Of a DNA stretch of 64,000 bases, positions 57,202 through 64,000 are shown one piece after another. The translations under genes were made by a program, and so were the position numbers. The notes beneath the pieces are model-generated. The model was not told the origin of the DNA, made no database searches, and was given only the letters and a program-made list of their open reading frames with translations. Origin of the DNA: Streptosporangium canum (GTDB taxonomy: Bacteria; Actinomycetota; Actinomycetes; Streptosporangiales; Streptosporangiaceae); NCBI RefSeq assembly GCF_900113865.1, contig NZ_FOQY01000036.1:1-64000 (forward strand), written 5' to 3'. Numbering within the stretch: the stretch's first letter is position 1; each line of letters opens with the position of its first letter.

Positions 57202-57812
57202 CCGCACTCCGGCGCACCCGTCCCGGCCAGGGGCGGGTGCAGGACCGGCGGCCACACGCCGGGCACGAACAGGCCCAGCACGAACGCCCGCCCGGCCAGC
57301 GCCGACCGGCTTTCGGCGCCGAGCTTGGCGCGCAGCCGTACCAGGTGGTAGTCCACCGCCTGACGGGTCAGGTACAGCCGCCGGGCGATCTGCGCGTTGG
57401 ACGCGCCCGCGGCGACCAGCCGCAGCACCTCGCCCTGGAGCGGGCTCAGCACGGGCGCGGCGGAGGAGATCTCGTCCAGTACGGCCACCGCCCGCCACGG
57501 CAGGCCGTCCGCGCGGTGTTCGACGGAGGCGCTGACCCGGGCGCAGATCACGGCGCCGTCCCCGCGGACCAGCCGTACCCGGGTCCGGTAGACGTCCAGC
57601 CGCCCGAGGGCCAGCATCCGCCAGTGGGGCCGCTGCGCGTCGATCTCGCCGGGCGCGAGCAACTCCTCCGCCAGGACTCCGTCCAGCTCCTCGGCCGTAC
57701 GGGCCACCGCCGAGCGGAAGGCGGGGTTGCTCTCCCTGACCCGGCCGAGCCCGTCCACCGCCGCGATCGGGATCCGGGCACGTTCGAAGTACACCTGATA
57801 CCGGCCCTTCAT
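57180..57812 (-). CDS. PAS-LuxR-type transcriptional regulator
   Basis: This regulator has about 210 residues. Residues 5-110 form a PAS-like sensor (YFERARIPIAAVDGLGRVRESNPAF), and residues 130-180 form a LuxR/GerE helix-turn-helix (LSPLQGEVLRLVAAGASNAQ, IARRLYLTRQAVDYHLVRLR). The start is unclear: ATG 57812 is chosen, but no ribosome site lies at normal distance, and ATG 57848 is possible. The 3' end overlaps the convergent esterase gene by 22 bases. The target is unknown; the neighbouring secreted esterase is a candidate. Confidence 0.88.
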   Translation of the reverse strand: MKGRYQVYFERARIPIAAVDGLGRVRESNPAFRSAVARTAEELDGVLAEELLAPGEIDAQRPHWRMLALGRLDVYRTRVRLVRGDGAVICARVSASVEHRADGLPWRAVAVLDEISSAAPVLSPLQGEVLRLVAAGASNAQIARRLYLTRQAVDYHLVRLRAKLGAESRSALAGRAFVLGLFVPGVWPPVLHPPLAGTGAPECGYWTPRN

Positions 57813-57982
57813 GACCGAACCATAGATGACCTCCCCCGAGCGGTCCATCCATGTCACGCGGGAGCGTGGGCGCATGACTCACGGCTCACGGACTCACGGG
57901 CCGACGGCTCACGGTCACGGATCGGCCGGGGCGGGCAGGGCGGCGGCTGGTGGCGCCCGCCGCCCCGCCCGGTCCGGCATCG

Positions 57983-58687
57983 TCAGACGGCGCAGTACCC
58001 CTCGTCGTCGCAGGCGTCCCCAGCGGCTTTCACAGTCTTCACGGCCTGGCCGGTCCGCTCGGCGACCTCCTCCAGGGCGGCGAGCAGGGTGTCCTCGGGC
58101 TGCGCGCCGGAGACGGCGAACTGCCCCTCGAACAGGAACAGCGGCACGGAGCTGACACCAAGGGCACGGGCCTGGGCCAGCTCCTCCCTGACCGCCGCCG
58201 CGCCGTCCTCGCCTTCGAGATCCGCCTCGACCTCCAGCTCGGCGGCCAGCTTGGCGAGGACCTCTCGGGAGCCGACGTCGAGACCGTCGGTGAAATGGGC
58301 GCGGAAAAGGGCGTAGAGGGCCTCCTCGCCCTTGCCCTGCTCGCCGGCGAGCCGGATGAGGCGGTGCGCGTCGAAGGTGTTGGCCTGGATCGCATGGTCG
58401 AAGTCCAGTGCAAGCCCGTCCTCAGCGGCGACGCCGCTCACGCGCCCGAACATCTGCGCGGCCCGCTCGGCCCCGCCGAACTTCGCCGCCGCCCATTCGA
58501 GGGTCGGCTCACCGTTGGACTCGGCGTCCGGCGCGAGCTGGAACGGCCGCAACTCCACCTCCACCTCGCCCCCCTTGGCCCGGTAACGCTCGACGGCGCG
58601 GGCGAAGCGGGTATGGCCGATGTAACACCAGGGACAGACGACATCTGAGTAGATTTCAACCTTCACATCACTCTGCAACGGGCTCAC
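57983..58687 (-). CDS. DsbA-family oxidoreductase, FrnE-like
   Basis: This 234-residue thioredoxin-fold protein starts at GTG 58687. The CPWC active site (Cys18, Cys21) lies in YSDVVCPWCYIGHTRF, and the cis-Pro is in GVSSVPLFLFEGQ. A C-terminal Cys pair lies in GDACDDEGYCAV, as in FrnE proteins of Deinococcus and actinobacteria. The lack of a signal peptide indicates a cytosolic disulfide isomerase or oxidative-stress role. 2-Hydroxychromene-2-carboxylate isomerase-like activity is less likely because of the CxxC motif. Confidence 0.93.
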   Translation of the reverse strand: MSPLQSDVKVEIYSDVVCPWCYIGHTRFARAVERYRAKGGEVEVELRPFQLAPDAESNGEPTLEWAAAKFGGAERAAQMFGRVSGVAAEDGLALDFDHAIQANTFDAHRLIRLAGEQGKGEEALYALFRAHFTDGLDVGSREVLAKLAAELEVEADLEGEDGAAAVREELAQARALGVSSVPLFLFEGQFAVSGAQPEDTLLAALEEVAERTGQAVKTVKAAGDACDDEGYCAV

Positions 58688-59214
58688 AGGACCGCTGATT
58701 CCGTGTGGAGAGGACGCTCCCGATCAAGCAGGATCCGAACGCGCCGTCACCCCACCCATTGAGATCGACTCCGGTGGCGCTCATCCGATGGAACTTGACC
58801 GCTCAGAACGCTTCTCTGCGAACTCACGCACCACAGGCAGCCGACCGCTCACCTTGATGAGCAACAACCAGCATCCGCTCATTCAGGGAACGGCCCTGAC
58901 GCGCCGTACGGGCGATCCGGTCCGTACTGTGATCAGCGCATCACCACACAGATACTGAGCTTTCATCCGACCTTGCGGGTCTCAAACCCGAGGAACTGCC
59001 ATGATGAACCTGCTGCCGCCGCAGGAGCGGCAGAGTTTATACAGGATGTGTCGGCTTCTCAGTTGAGCATTGACTCGTTCATTGGGCATGCGATGCCAGG
59101 GCGAGCCGGGATCTGGTCCACTTCACGGATAGATACGTATCTGACGCTCTCCATCGAAGATCGCATGAGGCCGGCTCAGATACACCTCGGACAACCCGCC
59201 GACTCACTACTAAT
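58688..59214. other. Gene-poor stretch
   Basis: No convincing gene is seen in these about 530 bases. Short open frames lack ribosome sites and family motifs. The base composition is less GC-rich than around it and falls further to the right, toward the Rhs tip. CGGGT-ctcaa-ACCCG-like pairing near 58975-58992 is the only hairpin noticed. It may be a degraded remnant of the Rhs region. Confidence 0.5.
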
Positions 59215-59724
59215 TCAGCAGTAATCAGCATTGACCTGCCGCCGAAACTCCTCTTCCGTGAGAACCTCTTCACCCATTTTCAACACACGACTTGTACCAG
59301 CCAGATCCCGCGACACATTATCCAACAAAAATCCGGAGCCAATAGGAGAATCATTCGTCACCTGCACCGTAACACTAATCATGTGCGGCAAAGGTGAATT
59401 CAGCGGGGTTTCTTGTTTCGCAAAACCACGCACATCCCCTAAAATTATCTTCCCGTTCTGCTCCTCGGATCGGGTTGGCTGCGACACTTTCCATACCGGA
59501 CGCTCCGTCTGATGGTCCACGACCTCAAAGGAGGAGACCCTTTCCCCCCCGCACAGTGGAACCACGAACCTAAGCTGCCCGTCGGCCGTACGACCGATTC
59601 CAACAGGCCTTGGGAGATCATCCCCAAGCGGTGGCCTGCATGCCACAAACAGTAACAAGCAGGGTAAGAGGATAAGCATCCTGGTTGAGAATTTCCATCG
59701 TCGAAATCTGCTGAAATTAATCAT
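59215..59724 (-). CDS. Lipoprotein next to the Rhs toxin tip, possible immunity protein
   Basis: This 169-residue protein starts at ATG 59724, ten bases after the Rhs stop. The leader MINFSRFRRWKFSTR is followed by LLPCLLLFVAC, with a lipobox-like FVAC and lipidation at Cys29 expected. The mature part is a mixed beta protein with no enzymatic motif. Codons are much more AT-rich than the rest of the window. A small cell-envelope protein directly after a polymorphic toxin gene is the usual place of an immunity protein, so this is inferred. Confidence 0.75.
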   Translation of the reverse strand: MINFSRFRRWKFSTRMLILLPCLLLFVACRPPLGDDLPRPVGIGRTADGQLRFVVPLCGGERVSSFEVVDHQTERPVWKVSQPTRSEEQNGKIILGDVRGFAKQETPLNSPLPHMISVTVQVTNDSPIGSGFLLDNVSRDLAGTSRVLKMGEEVLTEEEFRRQVNADYC

Positions 59725-59734
59725 TTTTTTCCCG

Positions 59735-62700
59735 TCAGCAGCCATAAGATTTGCCCTTCGCGTCGGCTTGCTGTTCATAAATATTGTCACATGCACCAAA
59801 GACGGAGAACTCGCGGAGATAATAGACGAGGAATGTGGGCCAAAAATTGGTCTGCCCATAATAATGATCCCATTGACGCATATGCTCGGCTTCATGCTTC
59901 AGGAATTCCCGACTCAGCTCGTAGAGCTGGTAGTTAACCAGTGTGACGGACCCCAAGGTAGTTCCACCCCTGCCGAAGTGTTCACCACTCTTAAGTCCGC
60001 TGCATACAGTTAGGCCCGTCGGCTTATCATAAACGCAATTAGCGCCTTCTTTTTTAGCCCATTTTATCAGCCTTTCCTTGAATTTCTTATCATTCAACCA
60101 GGGAGGCGTGTTCACAAGGAACATGGTGAGCTTGAGTGGCAGCCCCCAAACCTTTCCCGCCCTAGCGACGTTACTCGGCTTGCAGGGACGGGCATCCGGG
60201 TCTTCGCACATCCATTCTCGCCAATTATGCCACGCCGCCGCAACTAATTCTCGACATTCCTTTTTATCGAGATGGGAGTGACATTTATCAAGAGCATCTT
60301 GCAGTCTTTTGCCCGCCTGCAGTGAACTGAATAGCCTCTTGTTGGATACACCCTTGCTGCTGCCCGGCAGTCCCGCCATCAGTTTTTCAAATCCGTGAGT
60401 GTCTCCGGCTTCAACCATCGCGTCTACGGCCAACGCCAAGTATTCTTCATATTCTAATGTCGGTGAATATCCCAGCATGTACAGCTCTTGCGCACGAGGA
60501 CTCATACTCCAGAATGGCACATCTTTTTCGACGGGCCTGCCGTTGGGCATGTATTTGTAGCCGAGCCTGGCAATCTCGTCACGGCCGAGCTGTGGCGCCC
60601 ACGCCCATTCATCGTAATTCCTCTTATACCAAAAGCCGTCGGATTTGTCGTTGGGTCCTGTGTAAGTACAACCGCACGGCTGATCGGGCCATGCGTAGTA
60701 CGGCTTTCCCGGAGTAACCGTCGGCGGGGTGAAAGACCAGCCCGAGCTGCGCGGCTGCCAGGAGTCGGCCCAGTTGTATGACTGCCAGTCGGAGCCGCCA
60801 CTCGCACCGTTTTGAGAGCCCCCAGTCTCGATCACTGTGCTGTGGCCGGTGGGGTCGGCGCCGGTGAGCGGGCCGGCGTTGGCGTAGGTGTAGCGGTTGG
60901 CCTGGACGGATGGGTTCGGGTTGAGGGTTGCGGTGTCGCGGGAGGTGAAGGCGCCGGTGCCGGGCTGGTACCAGCGGGAGTCCATGTTGACCTTGCCGGT
61001 GTCCGGGTCGGTGTACTCGCCCTGGTAACCCAGCGTGCGCTGGGTGCCGGAGCGGTGGGTTACCTCTCCGAAGGGGTCGTAGGCGGTCGAGTCGACCATG
61101 GCCGTACCGGAGAAGGTGCCGACGACGTCGCCGTGCAGGTCGGTCATCGCGCCGAGGGCGGGGCCGCCGCCTTCCTGGAGGCTGAGCAGTCCGCCCGACA
61201 GGTCGCGGCCGTACTTGGCCTGAACGGCGCCGGCGGCGTTGGTAACGGCGGCGATGTCGTTGGTCAGGCCGGAGTAGACGAAGCGCTGCTGGTCGGCACC
61301 CTTGGTGCGTGATGTCATCCGGCCGAGCGCGTCGTAGCCGTAGGTGGCATCTCCATCGGAGACCATCCGGTCGAAGGCGTCGAAGGTCAGGTTGCGGGTG
61401 GCGCCGCCGGTGGTCTCGGTGGCGAGGGTGCCGCGGGGGGTGTAGGTGTAGTCGACACCGGCGCCGGAGGTCAGCCGGTTGCGTTCGTCGTAGACGAAGG
61501 TCTTGCTGCCGGCCTTGGTGCGGTTGCCGGAATCGTCCCATTCATAGGGGGTGACGGCGCCGCCCGGGGCGGTCCAGGAGGTCAGGCGTCCGGAGCGGTC
61601 GTAGCCGTAGGTGTTGGCGCCCGCGCCTGCCGTACCCGAGGTGGTCTTGGTGGTGAGGTTGTCGTCCTTGTCCCACCCGTAGGCGATCTTCGACAGCTCG
61701 GTGCCGGCGCTGTTCTTCAGCGTGTGGGAGGCGAGCCGGTCGACGGCGTCGTAGGTGTAGACCTGGCTGTTGACGGGGTTGGCCGAGGTCTGGCTGGTGA
61801 GCCGGTTGGCGTCGTCGTAGCCGTAGGTCCAGGTCCGACCGGTGACCGGGTCGGTCGCGGTCTTGAGGTTATTGGCGTTGTCGTAGGTGTAGGTGGCGGT
61901 GCCGGCGGTGTCGACACGCTGGGTGGGGTTGCCGAGGGCGTCGTAGGCGTAGGCGGCGATCTGGTTGGTGGCCTTGGACACCTTGGTCAGCAGGCTGCGG
62001 TCGTTGTAGTCCAGGGTGTAGTCGCCGATCGCGGTCACCCGGCCCGCGTCGTCGTAGCTGACGGTGCGCTCAGGGGTGGCGACCGAGGCGCCGGTGCCGG
62101 TCTGCTTGGTCATCTGGCCCATGGGGTCGAAGGTGCGATCGATCCGCACCCCGCCCGGCTGGAGCGTGGCGACGGCGTTGCCTGCCACGTCGTAGACGGT
62201 GGTCCAGGTGCGGTCGGCCGCGGCTGGGTGAGCGGTGGTGGACGGTTCGATGACCGATTCGGCCAGGCCGAGACTGTTGTAGCCGGTCCAGGTGGAGTTG
62301 CCGCGGCCGTCGGTGAGGCGGGTACGGGCGCCAGTGGCGTCGTAGCCGAACGTCGTGGTGATCGTCTTGTCGGCGGCGACCGGTTCGATGAGCGAGGTCA
62401 TCCGGCCCAGAGCGTCGAAGGTCTGCCGGGTGACGTGCCCCTCACCGGAGGTGGTGCTGGTCGGGTTGCCCGCCAGGTCGTAGCCGAAGCCGAAGGTACG
62501 GACGACGGCGCCGGTGGCATCGAGGTCCTTGGCGCCGATCTTGCGTCCGGCCAGATCGTATTCGGCCTCGGTGACGTTCTTCAGCGGGTCGGTCACCTTG
62601 GCCTCGCGGCCGAGGAAGTCGTAGCCGAAGGCGGATTTTTTGGTGTTCGGGTCGGTCACGCTGGTGACCTGTCCGGCGACGTTGACCGTGTAGCTGGTGG

Positions 62701-64000
62701 TCTTGGCACCCGGCGCGACGCTCGTGAGGAGGTTGCCGGCGCTGTCATAGGTCATCGTGGTGGTGTGGGCGGCGGTGGTGGGCTTGCGCTCGATCTGCGT
62801 AGCGGTGATCTTCCGGCCGAGCTCGTCGTAGGTGGCCTCGGCTCGCGCGCCGGTGGGGTCGATCACCGCGAGCTGCTCGCCCAGCAGGTCGTATTCGGCC
62901 ACCCACTGCCCGCCCGGCCCTGAGGGGCCGGGGTCGGTCACCCGGACCGGACGGCCGAGCGCGTCGTATTCGGTCGAGGTGACGAAGTTGCGCGGGTCGG
63001 TGACCTTGGTCTGACGGCCCGCCGCGTCGTAGCCGAAGCTGACCTTGGGGATGAGAGCGCTTCCGCCCGGCGGGGTGTAGGCGGAGGAGGTCGCCGAGGT
63101 CAGGCGTCCGGCCTTGTCGAACGTCGAGGTGAGGGTGCGGCCTTCGGCGTCGACCGTGTGGGTCTTTAGCCCGGCGATGTCGTAGCCGTAGGTCACCGTG
63201 GGCCGCCCGTCGGCAGCAGACCCGTCCTTGTCGATCTTCACCTGCGGGGCTTTGGTCTCCACGAGCCGGCCCGCCGCGTCGTAGCGCATCGTGATGGTGA
63301 AGTCGGCGGCGGTGGCGCCGGAGGCGTTACCTCGCGGGTCGGTGATCGCCGTCAGCAGGCCACGATCATCGTAGGTGCTAGTGGAGATCAGGTCGTCGGC
63401 GCCGTTCTCCACCGTCTGCCGGGTCACCTGGCCCAGGGTGTTGTAGGCATAGAGGGTGGATTCGATGCGGGTGCTGCCCGCGCCGGTGAAGTCCTTCTTG
63501 GTGACGTTCCCGGCCGCGTCGTAGGTGTAGGCGGTCTTGCGCTTGAGCGTGGCCGGGTCGAACATCGTGGAGGTCAGGCGGCCGGCAGCGTCGTAGACGT
63601 AGTCGGTGATGGCCTTCTTATCCTTATCGACGTCAATGACCTGCTTGGTGAGGTTGCCGGCGGGGTCGTAGGTGTTGTCCTCCATCACCACGTCGGTCGT
63701 GGTGTCCAAGCCGTTCAGCCGGACGTCATCGGCGATCACCTGCGACAGCCGGTTGTCGGTGAAGTAGATGTAGGAGGTCTTACGGCCCATCGCATCGGCA
63801 CTGGTGGCCAGCCGGCCCGCCGGGTCGTAGGAGCGCAACTCCAGCACCACGTCCTGGGGCGCCTGCGGGCTGACCGGGCTGTCCGTCCAGTTCTTGATCG
63901 TTGTGGTGAACGGCTCGCCGCGTTTGGTGTAGGCGTAGGTGAGCACCGTGCCCATCGGGTCGGTCGTCGAGGCCAGGGCACCGGTGGCATCCCAGGTGGA
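59735..64000 (-). CDS. Rhs/YD-repeat polymorphic toxin (N-terminal part outside window)
   Basis: The frame is open to the window end and continues beyond it, so about 1420 C-terminal residues are present. The right part consists of many YD repeats (for example YDAAGRLTS, YDALGNPTQR), which form a beta-barrel shell. The Rhs core ends with YTDPDTGKVNMDSRWYQPGT and TYANAGPLTGADPTGH (near 60850). The last about 370 residues are the variable tip: they are AT-richer, contain Cys-rich spacers, and carry a zinc-metallopeptidase-like KHEAEHMRQWDHYYGQ (HExxH at 59882-59896) with a later ACDNIYEQQADAKGKS, resembling a downstream Glu/Asp ligand. The tip is probably a metallopeptidase toxin or processing enzyme. 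Confidence 0.93.
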   Translation of the reverse strand, partial: STWDATGALASTTDPMGTVLTYAYTKRGEPFTTTIKNWTDSPVSPQAPQDVVLELRSYDPAGRLATSADAMGRKTSYIYFTDNRLSQVIADDVRLNGLDTTTDVVMEDNTYDPAGNLTKQVIDVDKDKKAITDYVYDAAGRLTSTMFDPATLKRKTAYTYDAAGNVTKKDFTGAGSTRIESTLYAYNTLGQVTRQTVENGADDLISTSTYDDRGLLTAITDPRGNASGATAADFTITMRYDAAGRLVETKAPQVKIDKDGSAADGRPTVTYGYDIAGLKTHTVDAEGRTLTSTFDKAGRLTSATSSAYTPPGGSALIPKVSFGYDAAGRQTKVTDPRNFVTSTEYDALGRPVRVTDPGPSGPGGQWVAEYDLLGEQLAVIDPTGARAEATYDELGRKITATQIERKPTTAAHTTTMTYDSAGNLLTSVAPGAKTTSYTVNVAGQVTSVTDPNTKKSAFGYDFLGREAKVTDPLKNVTEAEYDLAGRKIGAKDLDATGAVVRTFGFGYDLAGNPTSTTSGEGHVTRQTFDALGRMTSLIEPVAADKTITTTFGYDATGARTRLTDGRGNSTWTGYNSLGLAESVIEPSTTAHPAAADRTWTTVYDVAGNAVATLQPGGVRIDRTFDPMGQMTKQTGTGASVATPERTVSYDDAGRVTAIGDYTLDYNDRSLLTKVSKATNQIAAYAYDALGNPTQRVDTAGTATYTYDNANNLKTATDPVTGRTWTYGYDDANRLTSQTSANPVNSQVYTYDAVDRLASHTLKNSAGTELSKIAYGWDKDDNLTTKTTSGTAGAGANTYGYDRSGRLTSWTAPGGAVTPYEWDDSGNRTKAGSKTFVYDERNRLTSGAGVDYTYTPRGTLATETTGGATRNLTFDAFDRMVSDGDATYGYDALGRMTSRTKGADQQRFVYSGLTNDIAAVTNAAGAVQAKYGRDLSGGLLSLQEGGGPALGAMTDLHGDVVGTFSGTAMVDSTAYDPFGEVTHRSGTQRTLGYQGEYTDPDTGKVNMDSRWYQPGTGAFTSRDTATLNPNPSVQANRYTYANAGPLTGADPTGHSTVIETGGSQNGASGGSDWQSYNWADSWQPRSSGWSFTPPTVTPGKPYYAWPDQPCGCTYTGPNDKSDGFWYKRNYDEWAWAPQLGRDEIARLGYKYMPNGRPVEKDVPFWSMSPRAQELYMLGYSPTLEYEEYLALAVDAMVEAGDTHGFEKLMAGLPGSSKGVSNKRLFSSLQAGKRLQDALDKCHSHLDKKECRELVAAAWHNWREWMCEDPDARPCKPSNVARAGKVWGLPLKLTMFLVNTPPWLNDKKFKERLIKWAKKEGANCVYDKPTGLTVCSGLKSGEHFGRGGTTLGSVTLVNYQLYELSREFLKHEAEHMRQWDHYYGQTNFWPTFLVYYLREFSVFGACDNIYEQQADAKGKSYGC

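Noticed and set aside
58688..59214. Small protein in the gap (frame at about 58973-59224)
   Set aside because: No ribosome site, no recognised motif and no coding-like third-base bias; treated as non-coding.
1..64000. tRNA, rRNA or complete insertion sequences
   Set aside because: None was seen on either strand by reading; only IS605-end-like fragments are reported.

Overview
The window reads as chromosomal DNA of a high-GC, non-photosynthetic filamentous actinomycete. Codons are strongly G/C-ending, GTG and TTG starts are common, genes are tightly packed with ATGA/GTGA overlaps, and the gene mix (SigE-type sigma factor, YtrA-type GntR, IclR, F420-type LLM oxidoreductase, Rhs protein) fits Streptosporangiales-like genomes. 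That placement is inference from style and has not been tested by phylogeny. No rRNA, tRNA, CRISPR array or intact insertion sequence was seen.

Layout. 1-6.1 kb (+): end of an SNF2 helicase, SWIM protein, DUF418 membrane protein, nitrilase-family amidase, two small unknown proteins, and a sigma factor with its membrane partner. 6.2-8.9 kb (-): single-chain acyl-CoA carboxyltransferase and a CaiB-type CoA-transferase. 9.2-14.5 kb: small P-loop kinase, large secreted hydrolase (-), and a GntR/ABC ATPase/permease unit. 14.5-19.7 kb: an unexplained promoter with hairpins, a DUF3800-like protein, a HyuA/HyuB pair and a small membrane protein (all genes -). 19.8-21.3 kb: thymidine kinase and a membrane protein.

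21.4-57.2 kb is a long catabolic island with two IclR regulators and one FCD-type GntR regulator. Its core (28.9-36.4 kb) is one translationally coupled operon. It encodes a tandem nitrilase-like protein, a red chlorophyll catabolite reductase (RCCR)-like protein, a Rieske oxygenase of the pheophorbide a oxygenase (PaO) type, a second divergent RCCR-like protein, a beta-rich unknown protein, a short-chain dehydrogenase closely resembling chlorophyll b reductases (NOL/NYC1), a membrane protein, and an arylmalonate decarboxylase/maleate isomerase-type protein. A secreted chlorophyllase-like hydrolase follows. Three plant chlorophyll-breakdown families side by side in an actinomycete is the most notable signal here.

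The rest of the island fits downstream catabolism of small cyclic imides and branched acids. It contains a dihydropyrimidinase-type cyclic amidase, an isochorismatase-type amidase, a cyclase-family hydrolase, CoA-transferases, an acyl-CoA ligase, two MmgE/PrpD proteins, two MaoC proteins, an HMG-CoA-lyase-like enzyme, a thiolase/DUF35 pair, aldehyde dehydrogenases and a flavin monooxygenase. A working hypothesis (inference) is a scavenging route running tetrapyrrole or bilin -> maleimide-type fragments -> CoA esters -> central metabolism.

Two recurrent DNA motifs tie the island together. A TGTTTC-N7-GWAACA-like site lies upstream of several transcription units (probable IclR operator), and paired TGTATACA-like sites lie before the HMG-CoA lyase gene and the GntR gene. 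Two IS200/IS605-end-like sequences and several short tandem duplications at gene borders suggest recent rearrangement. 57-64 kb holds a PAS-LuxR regulator, a DsbA/FrnE-like protein, a gene-poor stretch, a lipoprotein, and an Rhs/YD-repeat protein whose AT-richer C-terminal tip carries an HEAEH metallopeptidase-like motif.
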